In this document: positions 8,511 to 16,588 of the stretch, in pieces
How positions within the stretch are numbered: position 1 is the stretch's first letter
Layout of the letters: each line of letters starts with the position of its first letter
Assembly (NCBI RefSeq): GCF_002836055.1
Contig: NZ_PJBS01000150.1
Location: 1 to 35,610 of the forward strand
Direction of reading: 5' to 3'
From: Psychroflexus sp. MES1-P1E
GTDB taxonomy: Bacteria; Bacteroidota; Bacteroidia; Flavobacteriales; Flavobacteriaceae
Length of the DNA: 35,610 nt
Made by a program: the position numbers and the translations under genes
Notes under the pieces: generated by a model
Databases searched by the model: none
What the model saw: the letters and a program-made list of their open reading frames with translations, nothing else
Told to the model about the DNA's origin: nothing

Positions 8511-9098
8511 CTATAAATGCTTAATAAGCTGTTGAATTTCAATCTTTCCAATTTCCTTTGCTGGCACACCACCAATAACTATGTTTTCGGTAAAGAAGGA
8601 TTTACTGACCGCAGCATTCGCTGCAATCGCACAATTATTAGGAATATTTATTTCCCCATAAATTTTTGCTCCTGGCCCAATATACACATTGTCACCTATT
8701 GTGGGTGCTCCTGCTTTACCACCTGACTGACCAATATTTGTGCAGGCTTGTAAACGACAATTTGCGCCAACTTTTGCTTCTTGATTTACTATAATCGTAC
8801 CATAATGAAGTATTGCCAACCCTGGGCCAAAAACATTTTCGGGTATTGAAAACCCTAATTTAAGGGATAAATTTTTGAATTTAATTTTTAAAAAAACATA
8901 AAGTAGCTTCCCTAAAAAAATATTTTTACTTCCAACATTTTTATAATATTCTGTTTTTCTTAATAACCGTTGGAACTCCCATATATGTTCTCGCTTTATT
9001 TTCTCCTTAATTATAACAAATAAAGAACAAGTGGGTTTACCAAGGGCAATTCTGTCAGCTTCTAAATAATGTAAATAATCTTTTTTAGATTTTATCAT
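8511..9098 (-). CDS. Serine-acetyltransferase-like hexapeptide O-acetyltransferase
   Basis: A 195-residue protein. Its C-terminal half is a left-handed beta-helix of hexapeptide repeats (ILHYGTIIVNQEAKVGANC through APTIGDNVYIGPGAKIYG to IPNNCAIAANAAVSKSF), as in serine acetyltransferases and colanic-acid-type acetyltransferases. The N-terminal half (DYLHYLEADRIALGK, then WEFQRLLRKTEYYKN) is the helical cap seen in capsule-locus members of this group rather than the long N-terminal domain of housekeeping CysE. The placement among glycosyltransferases suggests that it transfers acetyl from acetyl-CoA to a sugar hydroxyl in the repeat unit, not to serine. It follows the second esterase-like gene by 9 bases. 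The family is sure; the sugar target is an inference. Confidence 0.85.
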   Translation of the reverse strand: MIKSKKDYLHYLEADRIALGKPTCSLFVIIKEKIKREHIWEFQRLLRKTEYYKNVGSKNIFLGKLLYVFLKIKFKNLSLKLGFSIPENVFGPGLAILHYGTIIVNQEAKVGANCRLQACTNIGQSGGKAGAPTIGDNVYIGPGAKIYGEINIPNNCAIAANAAVSKSFFTENIVIGGVPAKEIGKIEIQQLIKHL

Positions 9099-9107
9099 AA
9101 TTCTATA

Positions 9108-10232
9108 CTAATCATTTTCATTAAGCATAAGCTCTAAAAGTTTATCAGAACTCATAAATTCTACATCCGGAAATTCCTTAACTATTGATTTGAGAAGTAT
9201 TTCAAATTTTTGAAGATTAATTTTTCTATTTTTCTCATTCAACGAACCTATAAAATTGATTCTATGCGTACTTAAAATCAGCGGTTTTTTCCAAAAAAAT
9301 GAAATTCTCATTCTTTCTAATATTTCTTTTATTTCATCTTTTTTTGAAAAATGGGTGGGCTCAAAAAAAGCATTTCTAACTAAATATTTTTGCCCTAAAG
9401 CATTGGGTTGACCGGTGTAATGATATTTCTTTTTATAGGCCTTTCCATTTACATTTGGAACAAACTGTTTACGGATTCCTTGATACCCTTTTATCCCTTC
9501 TTTATTTAAAACGGAATCCATTTTATTTGACCAAACGTAACAAGGTGCAATTAATGTTTTTGATTGATAACCAAATAAATTGCTAAATATTTTCAAACCC
9601 TCTACAATTGTATTTTGAACAGCAACTAAATTTGATTCTTCATCGAAATCAAAAGCTGCCATATAATTTCCTCTTTTAGTATCTTTTATCGGAATTCCAA
9701 ACATTTGATGTTCAAACGCCAACAACAAGTTTTCATTTTTAGATTGAAGTTCATTCATCCACTGCAAGGTATTTAAGTGTTCCCTTCCATGGAATTGAGG
9801 ACGAAATATATTTTCTTCAATGCCTTGTTCATAAAGCTTAAAGACTTTATTGTGATTCGGATACCTTTTTAGTGTTTCATTAAATGTTTCAAAGTAATAA
9901 TTTGAAAAATTAGATTTCTTAATTTTTTCAAAATCTGGGTTGCCAACAATTGTATTTGCAGTTATTACAGGATTATTATTGTTTTTATCTTTTACTTTTT
10001 TTAACGTATCAAACAAAGCCGACAAATCATCATTACTTTCTAAAGAATCATAGATACTATATAAATCTTTATCTACGGGAATTTTAGCATTAAACATATT
10101 TTGAAATACAACATTAGATGGCATCCGAATACTACCCCAATCATCTGATTCTATTACCACTATTTTGCGATTTGTTCGCCAACCTGGAATATTAACTAAA
10201 TTGTTTAAAATTATTTTTTTTATGTGTTGCAT
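9108..10232 (-). CDS. CE4/NodB-like polysaccharide deacetylase-related protein, copy 2
   Basis: A 374-residue soluble protein without signal peptide. It contains ESDDWGS at residues 28-34, FHGREHLN at 147-154 (an HxxxH pair, H148 and H152) and STHRINF with H323 near the end. Together these look like the Asp-Asp and His-His metal-site motifs and the late catalytic His of carbohydrate esterase family 4, in an atypical order and spacing. It is paralogous to its neighbour at 10234-11331 across the whole length and is separated from it by one base. Proteins of this sort occur in Bacteroidota capsule loci and are often left as hypothetical or polysaccharide (de)acetylase. The likely role is de-N- or de-O-acetylation of a nucleotide sugar or lipid-linked sugar in the cytoplasm; the substrate is unknown. 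Confidence 0.7.
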   Translation of the reverse strand: MQHIKKIILNNLVNIPGWRTNRKIVVIESDDWGSIRMPSNVVFQNMFNAKIPVDKDLYSIYDSLESNDDLSALFDTLKKVKDKNNNNPVITANTIVGNPDFEKIKKSNFSNYYFETFNETLKRYPNHNKVFKLYEQGIEENIFRPQFHGREHLNTLQWMNELQSKNENLLLAFEHQMFGIPIKDTKRGNYMAAFDFDEESNLVAVQNTIVEGLKIFSNLFGYQSKTLIAPCYVWSNKMDSVLNKEGIKGYQGIRKQFVPNVNGKAYKKKYHYTGQPNALGQKYLVRNAFFEPTHFSKKDEIKEILERMRISFFWKKPLILSTHRINFIGSLNEKNRKINLQKFEILLKSIVKEFPDVEFMSSDKLLELMLNEND

Positions 10233-10233
10233 T

Positions 10234-11331
10234 TTAGCTGTTTCTTAATAAAACACCTAACTCGGAAGATGTCATGAATTCAACTTCTGGCCATGTTTTT
10301 ATAATTTTACATATTAAATCGTTTAATAATTTTAAATTCTGATCCCTAAAACTTACATCAAGACCACTTACATAATTAGCTCTATGTGAACTGATCACGG
10401 CAGGTTTATTGTACTTAAAAGCTTTTTGCATTTGCTGTAAAGCAGAAGCTACCCAATCGGTTTGTCTTGGCGAACCTGGCTCAAACATTACATTCCTCGT
10501 AATGACTGTTAAACCTTCTTTGGTTTGTTTCCCTAGCCAAAATAGTTTTTTTTGATACCATTTTTGTTCTAAAGGATTATTGTGCAATTTAGCTAAGCCA
10601 ATATATTTAAGACCATTGTCTGCTAAAGTTTGGTTTAAGGCTAAGTGATAAGGCCCATCGGGTGGCAGAAAGTAGGTTGTGTTTTGATTAAAGATTTTAT
10701 TGATTAGTGACACTCCTTCTTTTACGTTAACTTTTAAGCTATCGAATTCTTCATAAGACTGAATATTATATGTAGAGCGATATGATTTTTTATAATCTGG
10801 CACATAAGCTTTTGAAAAGCCCCATGTTTTATTTTCGAAACCTAAGTGTGCTGTTTTATCTTTGTTCTGTAAATCTTTCATCCATTGGTTAACATTTAGA
10901 TGCTCTCTACCGTGAAAACCAACTTCTAAAATATTTTTTTTTAAAGCTTTCTGGTATAAGGTGTAAATTTCATCACCGTCTTTTCGCTGTTTTAAAGTCT
11001 CCAGAAAAGTCTCACTATGAAATTTTTGAAAATTAACCTCTTTGATTTTTTTAAAATCAGGATTTGACGGGTTCATTAAAAAGGTGAACTTGGCTGAATG
11101 ATTAGTTTTATCTTTTACTGATTCTAAAACTTCAAACAAATTTTGCAAATCTGATGCTGATTCGAATGTGTCGTAATAACTCATCCAGCATTTATGCTTT
11201 TGCTCAGCGTTTAAAAACTTATCTCTGTAGTTTTTATTTTTAAACCGAAAACTGCCCCAATCGTCACTCTCGATTATAACTATTTTTCTGTTGGTATTCC
11301 AACCTAATCTATTTGCTAGTTTTTGTTTCAT
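10234..11331 (-). CDS. CE4/NodB-like polysaccharide deacetylase-related protein, copy 1
   Basis: A 365-residue paralogue of the next gene, sharing the opening GWNTNRKIVIIESDDWGS (residues 10-27, Asp23/Asp24), GFHGREHLN with H140 and H144, and ISSHRANY with H316. No signal peptide or membrane segment is visible, so it should act in the cytoplasm. The start overlaps the sulfotransferase stop by one base (TAATG). Conservation of the putative metal site in both copies, while the rest has diverged, suggests that both are active and perhaps differ in substrate. A third, broken copy of the same N-terminus lies at 18071-18169. The CE4 relation rests on motif resemblance only; a different metal-dependent hydrolase is possible. 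Confidence 0.7.
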   Translation of the reverse strand: MKQKLANRLGWNTNRKIVIIESDDWGSFRFKNKNYRDKFLNAEQKHKCWMSYYDTFESASDLQNLFEVLESVKDKTNHSAKFTFLMNPSNPDFKKIKEVNFQKFHSETFLETLKQRKDGDEIYTLYQKALKKNILEVGFHGREHLNVNQWMKDLQNKDKTAHLGFENKTWGFSKAYVPDYKKSYRSTYNIQSYEEFDSLKVNVKEGVSLINKIFNQNTTYFLPPDGPYHLALNQTLADNGLKYIGLAKLHNNPLEQKWYQKKLFWLGKQTKEGLTVITRNVMFEPGSPRQTDWVASALQQMQKAFKYNKPAVISSHRANYVSGLDVSFRDQNLKLLNDLICKIIKTWPEVEFMTSSELGVLLRNS

Positions 11332-12149
11332 TAGCCTTCTAAAGGTAAATCTATATTTTTGTAAGCATTTATGATGCCTTCAGGAATAATAACATCAGTT
11401 TTTATCTTTTCTCTTCTAATATTGAATTTTAACATTTTCGCTACTTTTATTTTTAATTTTGATGGAAAAAAATTAGAAAAGAATCCTAAGTTTCTTCTAA
11501 CGAAATCTGCAAGCGTGTAATTATAAAATCTCTCATTTTCTGATCTATTAGATTTATTATAAATCTGTTGGATTTTAATTTTTTTATAAATACAAAAAGA
11601 TGTTAAGTCAACTTTTTCATCTGATAAAGATTTAAAATCAAAATATTTTAAATCTTTAAAACCTATCTTAAACAGTTCAACTTTTAACATCTCATAATTA
11701 AAAATACTAGCCTGTCGAGTATTTACAAATTCTTGAAGAGATAATAAACATACGCTTTTAATGTTTCTCATTTGCTGATATAAAGATGGCAGTGCATCAA
11801 CTGGGTCACGAACACCAATGACAACACTTAATTCAACCTGATTCAAATTAAAAACATCGAAAAGTTTCTTTAATTGTTGTTTCCAATTATTCTCACTAGT
11901 ATATTCAAATAAAACTCTTTCATCTGAATACAACAAAGTCTGATTTTTATCTAATAGTTTATAAATATCGTTTTGGATATCGTTTATGTTTTGCCGTTCC
12001 CCTCTTACAAAATTTATTATTTCTTCATTCAAATGTGCTTCCCTAGAACCTACACCTATATAATTTTGTTTCAATATTTTATTAAATAGTGACTGTAAAG
12101 TGCTTGAACCTGTTTTAGGTGAACCTATATGTAGTATTATTTTTTTCAT
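11331..12149 (-). CDS. Sulfotransferase family protein
   Basis: A 272-residue protein with the 5'-phosphosulfate-binding loop near the start, HIGSPKTGSSTLQ (residues 7-19), and the 3'-phosphate-binding segment VIGVRDPVDALPSLYQQ around residues 110-125. Together they mark PAPS-dependent sulfotransferases. It probably adds a sulfate ester to the polysaccharide or to a precursor sugar. It overlaps the upstream HAD phosphatase by four bases (ATGA) and the downstream esterase-like gene by one, so the three are co-translated. It is distinct in sequence from the other sulfotransferase at 17328-18026. No PAPS-synthesis genes are in the window. The acceptor is unknown. Confidence 0.8.
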   Translation of the reverse strand: MKKIILHIGSPKTGSSTLQSLFNKILKQNYIGVGSREAHLNEEIINFVRGERQNINDIQNDIYKLLDKNQTLLYSDERVLFEYTSENNWKQQLKKLFDVFNLNQVELSVVIGVRDPVDALPSLYQQMRNIKSVCLLSLQEFVNTRQASIFNYEMLKVELFKIGFKDLKYFDFKSLSDEKVDLTSFCIYKKIKIQQIYNKSNRSENERFYNYTLADFVRRNLGFFSNFFPSKLKIKVAKMLKFNIRREKIKTDVIIPEGIINAYKNIDLPLEG

Positions 12150-12760
12150 AAAAACTCAATAGTAGATTTTTTGATTAAACTATCATTACCATAAGCCTGA
12201 AACTGAATTTGATTACTTATTGCAGCGTCATAATCGTTAATCGAGTCTCCTATCAACATACAGGTGTTTAACTCGTAATTATACTTTTCTAACAAGTCAG
12301 CAACCAATTGTTTTTTGGGCGTTGGCGAACCATGGATACTCTTAAAATATTGGTCAATGTCGATGCCTTGACAAATTTGGTTTAGCTCTTTTCCATCCGA
12401 ACCAGAGACAATATGCATATTATAATTTTGATGATTTTCTTTTACGAAGTTGATTGTCTGGTCAATTAATAAATCTTTATTAATTAACCAATTCATCATG
12501 ATCTCCGAAAACTTATCCGCCCATTTTTGAATGTCTTTATCTGTCACCTTTTCACCTCTTATTTCTTCAAAAAAATAGCGAAACTTGACATAGCGTGATA
12601 AACCTCCATTGGCTTGGTGAAAATCCATAAGTTGCTTCACTTGTTCTTTGGGGTAATCTTCTAATACCAATTCAAAGCCTTTGTCCCGAACAGCGTTGGA
12701 ATTCATTAAAACGCCATCAAAATCCCAAAAAATTGTTTTTATGCTATTTGTAGTTTTCAT
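12146..12760 (-). CDS. HAD-superfamily phosphatase
   Basis: A 204-residue haloacid-dehalogenase-type hydrolase. Motif I is FWDFDGVLMNS with Asp13 and Asp15, motif II Ser119 is in IVSGSDG, motif III Lys is in TPKKQL near 149, and motif IV is GDSINDYDAA with Asp172 and Asp176. A helical C1 cap lies between motifs I and II, as in the phosphoglycolate-phosphatase/beta-phosphoglucomutase subgroup. The gene overlaps the cytidylyltransferase by 17 bases. This suggests that it removes a phosphate from a sugar acid before CMP activation, as KdsC does for Kdo, although KdsC itself is capless. It could instead act on a different phosphosugar. The catalytic residues are all present. Confidence 0.85.
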   Translation of the reverse strand: MKTTNSIKTIFWDFDGVLMNSNAVRDKGFELVLEDYPKEQVKQLMDFHQANGGLSRYVKFRYFFEEIRGEKVTDKDIQKWADKFSEIMMNWLINKDLLIDQTINFVKENHQNYNMHIVSGSDGKELNQICQGIDIDQYFKSIHGSPTPKKQLVADLLEKYNYELNTCMLIGDSINDYDAAISNQIQFQAYGNDSLIKKSTIEFL

Positions 12761-13439
12761 AAAGTATTTCTGCTAATTTAAAGTCCTCTTCCCAATCTAC
12801 ATCAGTAGATTTGATTTGATTTTGTGTTAGTAGAAATGGTTTTTTACCAATTCTATCTTGTTCAGTCATGTATACCTCTTTGCTTGCCATAAAAATTGCT
12901 GAGTTTACTTCGTAGATCTTATTTAAGTCTTGTGTTCTAGGCCACTTTTTCTCATCATCCTGCTTCTTGTTCACTACTTTATTTTGTTCTTTAGACCAAA
13001 TAAAATTTTGAATTTCCTTTACGCTCATCAAGGAGTCAAAGCCTTGTTCTAGAATTTTAAAATAGGTTTTTACAGCATTTGTATAATCTGCTGTATTTAC
13101 TAAAGGTGATGTCACATGTGTCCATAATATATGATTAGAGTCACATACTTTAGGCACATAATTAACCAAATCCATGAGGTTAGTTGTGCTTAATGCTAGT
13201 TGTTCTGGCCTTTCAATCACTTTTAATTTCCGATGATCTTTAAACTTTCGAGCAACTTCAATTGAATCTCTATCGTTGGTCGATAAAATCACTTCATCAA
13301 TACATGAACAATCCAACAACTGAACTAATTTTACTTTTAATAAACCCCCTTCAATTCCAGCAAAGATTCGCGTGTTTTTATTTTTAACCCGTTCACTCAT
13401 TGCTCTTGTTGGTAAAAAAACAGAAACAGACTTATTCAT
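12744..13439 (-). CDS. Acylneuraminate cytidylyltransferase-like CMP-sugar synthetase
   Basis: A 231-residue GT-A nucleotidyltransferase of the NeuA/PseF/KdsB group. It should activate a keto-sugar acid with CTP to give a CMP-sugar. The N-terminal CTP loop is FLPTRAMSERVKNKNTR, a variant of the usual PARGGSKRxxxKN with Pro10, Arg12, Ser15 and Arg17 retained. ILSTNDRDSIEVARKF, then HVTSPLV and a late DVDWEEDFKLAE follow the family pattern. It is clearly different from the PseF at 29489-30166, so the locus has two CMP-activating enzymes. It overlaps the aldolase stop by 8 bases and the HAD phosphatase start by 17. That grouping, rather than the sequence, is the main hint that its substrate is the product of the aldolase. 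Confidence 0.85.
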   Translation of the reverse strand: MNKSVSVFLPTRAMSERVKNKNTRIFAGIEGGLLKVKLVQLLDCSCIDEVILSTNDRDSIEVARKFKDHRKLKVIERPEQLALSTTNLMDLVNYVPKVCDSNHILWTHVTSPLVNTADYTNAVKTYFKILEQGFDSLMSVKEIQNFIWSKEQNKVVNKKQDDEKKWPRTQDLNKIYEVNSAIFMASKEVYMTEQDRIGKKPFLLTQNQIKSTDVDWEEDFKLAEILYENYK

Positions 13440-14964
13440 TGATCAAAGCAAAAATAGATTGATGATCAACATTCTTATAATAGGTTGGAGTTAGAGAACT
13501 GACATATATTTTATTCCTCATTTTTTCAAACATATATTCATTTTCAATAAATAAATCATGCTCATTTTTGGAAATATTTCCATGGTAGCCATCATAGCCT
13601 ACAAGTTGTATATTAGTTATTCTAAAATCAACCGCTGTTTGAAGAGCTATTGCTGTGTGAGAGTCTACATATTTTTCTGTAAAATTTATTTCTTTAAGCT
13701 CATAGGCATTAGTCATTAAAGCTTTAGGTATAAAAGTTCCCATTGTTCTCGGATAAGGCGGTAAGATACATTTACCTTTAATTTGTTTGCTCCCAAAGAC
13801 TTCTTCTAGGCGATGACCTTCGTTACCAACTAAACAAAAAAGTTGCTCATTTTTGATATTAAGAAAGCTGAGAGCATTTTTAGAACTGGCATGAATCACT
13901 AACATATCAGGATTTTGATTCAGATACAATTCTAGTGTTTTAGAAAATTCTTTAATACTAGGACCACCTCCAACAATCAAAACTTTTGAATAGTTCTTTG
14001 CTTGACTTTCTAGCTTTGGTAATTCTTTATTATCAACTCGTCCTTGACTTTGATTGTTCAATGCCCGTATGATCGAGTTAAAGGAATAATAGCGTTTGCT
14101 CACCCATTCCATCACCTGTTTTTGGGGCAAGGAATTAGCTCCAGATACCATATAGGGTAAATTAGTGCCCCAATCATATTCATTTTGAAGCTGAGTAAAG
14201 TCATCTACAATTTTAGTTAGTGCATTATAATCGAAATTCAATTTGTTATGTGATTGTAATACTGTCAGCAGTAATTCTGTTTTCAGGTTACCTGCACCTC
14301 TCCCCATGCCAGTTATGGTTGCATCTACCATATCAACGCCCTCTTGAATGGCCGTAAGGGTATTAGCTAAAGCCATTTCTAAATTATTATGGCCATGAAA
14401 ACCAAGTTTTATATCTGTTTTTGAGCGAACCAGAGCGATAGTTTCTCTTACATCCTCTGGATATACTCCGCCGAAGGAATCGACCATATAAAAATAATCA
14501 ACAATGCCATCGACTTGAGGTATTAACTCTAGAAAACCTTTTTCCTCTTTCCAGGTTGACATGTACATCACATTAAAAGCGACTTCAAAGCCAAGTTCCT
14601 TTACTTTTTGGGCTAGCGTTAATGCCCGTTCAAAGTTTTTCGGATCTATTGCCATGCGAATCATTGTCACATAATTTTTAATAGGTGCTAATAATTCTTC
14701 AGCATCTTCAGCACGGACATCTTTTTCATTAAGAATAATGGCTAGTTTTTTATTACTTTTTACTTTCAATTCTTTTAATACTGGGACAGGACAATAAAAA
14801 TATTTTCCTAAATAGCCTTTCTGTGGCTTTGAACGATAACCAACTTCCAAATAGTCTACTGGTAAATCATTAAATGTTTTGATGTAAGTATTCACTAGTT
14901 GGTCTGAAAAATCCCAATTGGTGTAATACCCGCCATCGCGTATGGTACAATCTAATATTTTCAT
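13432..14964 (-). CDS. DRE-TIM aldolase fused to a C-terminal MptE/MAF-like domain
   Basis: A 510-residue two-domain protein. Residues 1-300 form a DRE-TIM metallolyase barrel of the HMG-CoA lyase / 4-hydroxy-2-oxovalerate aldolase type: LDCTIRDGG at 4-12 with Arg9 and Asp10, metal-binding HGHNN with H190 and H192, and GMGRGAGN at 219-226. Residues 325-510 begin with a nucleotide-binding-like VLIVGGGPSIKEF and continue with VIHASSKNALSFLN. This resembles the DUF115/MptE-like fold of motility-associated Maf proteins, with weaker support. The gene sits between a GT-B transferase and a cytidylyltransferase. I infer that the barrel makes or cleaves a 2-keto acid sugar by carbon-carbon bond chemistry with pyruvate or a related donor. 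The role of the C-terminal domain is unknown. The domain order and catalytic residues are seen directly; the reaction is a hypothesis. Confidence 0.8.
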   Translation of the reverse strand: MKILDCTIRDGGYYTNWDFSDQLVNTYIKTFNDLPVDYLEVGYRSKPQKGYLGKYFYCPVPVLKELKVKSNKKLAIILNEKDVRAEDAEELLAPIKNYVTMIRMAIDPKNFERALTLAQKVKELGFEVAFNVMYMSTWKEEKGFLELIPQVDGIVDYFYMVDSFGGVYPEDVRETIALVRSKTDIKLGFHGHNNLEMALANTLTAIQEGVDMVDATITGMGRGAGNLKTELLLTVLQSHNKLNFDYNALTKIVDDFTQLQNEYDWGTNLPYMVSGANSLPQKQVMEWVSKRYYSFNSIIRALNNQSQGRVDNKELPKLESQAKNYSKVLIVGGGPSIKEFSKTLELYLNQNPDMLVIHASSKNALSFLNIKNEQLFCLVGNEGHRLEEVFGSKQIKGKCILPPYPRTMGTFIPKALMTNAYELKEINFTEKYVDSHTAIALQTAVDFRITNIQLVGYDGYHGNISKNEHDLFIENEYMFEKMRNKIYVSSLTPTYYKNVDHQSIFALINE

Positions 14965-14976
14965 TTTGTTTTTTAT

Positions 14977-16554
14977 TTAAAGGCCTAAGGCCTCAATTAA
15001 TTGATCGGTTTCATCTTCACTTTCAAACAATTCTTTATAATCTATTTGACAAGATTCTATAAAGTTGAGTAACACATCTGAAGATGAGTTTAAGAAGTCG
15101 TCTAATTCAGAAGCACTCTCAAAGCATTTTCCTATTTTTTGCATTATTTCATAAAAGATAATAGACCTTGAATTTAGGTGAGGTAGCCAAATAACACCAC
15201 AGCCATGCTGAGCTGCTTCAAGAACTGCTGTTGAGTTGATAGTAATTGCTAATACATTAGTAAATTCATATTTACTATAAGGTTGAGAAGTGATATCCTG
15301 TGTAATTTTAAACTTAGCCGTAAGTTGTTTGTTTTGCTTTTCAGTTAACTTTTTTAGAGGATGTTGTCGAATTATTAGTGATGTTTTAGTGTCTAATTTT
15401 AGCAACTCATCAACCAACCGCTGGTTGAGTTCTTCTTCGTGTGAGAATAGGATTAAGAGTGCATTTTTAAGGCTTACTTTAGCTATTGAATTTTCTAGCT
15501 GTTTATTTTGATTAACAACAAATATTTTTTCTTTATCAACTCCAGCTTTTACTAATGTGTTTTTGCTAAATTTATCCCAAACCGCAAAATTATTGGCTAC
15601 AAAAGCATCATTTGTAGCTTTTACATCTGCTTCAATTAAACGTTCTTCCAATCTCGTGTTAATAAACATGGGTCTGCAGGCCACTACTATGAATGGAACG
15701 TTATTTAAAAAAGCCTGACGACTTATTATTCTTGCAAATGGATAGGTGTTTGCTGTTGTATATAAAATTGATTTTGGTTTATATTTTTTAATCGCTTTTT
15801 CAACAGCCTTTTCTTTTAATAACATTACCCAAAAATGCTGTATTTTGTTTTGCCTAATTTCAAGATTAAGCAAAGTATTAGGGTGTATTTGTTTTAGATT
15901 TTGCTTTAATTGAAATGCCTTTTTAAAAGCATTAAGTAAATTCTTACAACCAAGCTCTTTTTCGAAACGAATGGATTTTGCTTCATTATTTTCATTAATC
16001 TTATCTTCTAGTCTTCCTGTATAAAAAACTTTTTCTTCACGAATTCTGTTTAGTAAATGCTTATATCGGTGTTTCTCTGGCTGAATAGGCATAGATAACC
16101 AAACTTTATTTTTGAGTACACTCTTGTCTCCAACATTTTTAAGTGCATATTTATATGCCTTTAGTATATACTTGAAAGGCCCAAAATTATAGTTTATTTT
16201 GTCTTTTAGATTTGAATTTACACTGACCTTTACCTGAGGAAAGTTTGACCTTATGTACTTGGCAAAATAGTTTTCAAAATTACAGTGAAGTTTGATTTTG
16301 ATATTTGGTTGATTTTCTAAACTAAACTTAATAATTCCAATTACATAATAGTATAACGCCAAACCTTCTAAATCGTCACTTCTTAAATGCCTGTAGGTCG
16401 TTGCCCAGTAATGATGTGCATTAGGTAGATGTTTATATAAATCTATAAAAGCCTGAAGATCTTTTTCCAGTTTAAGATTAGCCTGTAGTAACAATTTATG
16501 ACTAACTATCGTTGGCAAAGCTAAGTCCTCAAGTGATAAACTATTTAGAGACAT
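14977..16554 (-). CDS. Capsule-type GT-B transferase (sialyl/Kdo-transferase-like), unassigned
   Basis: A protein of about 525 residues. Its C-terminal half has IIRQHPLKKL (HP at about 398-399) and INSTAVLEAAQHGCGVIWLP (Ser-Thr at about 441-442, Glu near 446). This HP plus S(S/T) pattern is known from polysialyltransferases, KpsS/KpsC-like and CDP-glycerol transferases that use CMP or CDP donors. No signal peptide or membrane segment is visible. The ATG at 16554 is preferred over a TTG at 16611, because the extra 19 residues would overlap the tail of a degenerate upstream reading frame. It lies 12 bases before the aldolase-fusion gene, so it is the natural candidate to transfer the CMP-activated product of that cassette. 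Donor and acceptor are inferred. Confidence 0.7.
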   Translation of the reverse strand: MSLNSLSLEDLALPTIVSHKLLLQANLKLEKDLQAFIDLYKHLPNAHHYWATTYRHLRSDDLEGLALYYYVIGIIKFSLENQPNIKIKLHCNFENYFAKYIRSNFPQVKVSVNSNLKDKINYNFGPFKYILKAYKYALKNVGDKSVLKNKVWLSMPIQPEKHRYKHLLNRIREEKVFYTGRLEDKINENNEAKSIRFEKELGCKNLLNAFKKAFQLKQNLKQIHPNTLLNLEIRQNKIQHFWVMLLKEKAVEKAIKKYKPKSILYTTANTYPFARIISRQAFLNNVPFIVVACRPMFINTRLEERLIEADVKATNDAFVANNFAVWDKFSKNTLVKAGVDKEKIFVVNQNKQLENSIAKVSLKNALLILFSHEEELNQRLVDELLKLDTKTSLIIRQHPLKKLTEKQNKQLTAKFKITQDITSQPYSKYEFTNVLAITINSTAVLEAAQHGCGVIWLPHLNSRSIIFYEIMQKIGKCFESASELDDFLNSSSDVLLNFIESCQIDYKELFESEDETDQLIEALGL

Positions 16555-16588
16555 GTGAATATTTATTGATTTATCTGTCAAACGACTC

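Noticed and set aside
1415-8726. Plus-strand frames over manC/cupin, uxs, the GT4 genes and the acetyltransferase
   Set aside because: All lie opposite genes with clear catalytic motifs; nothing recognisable in the translations.
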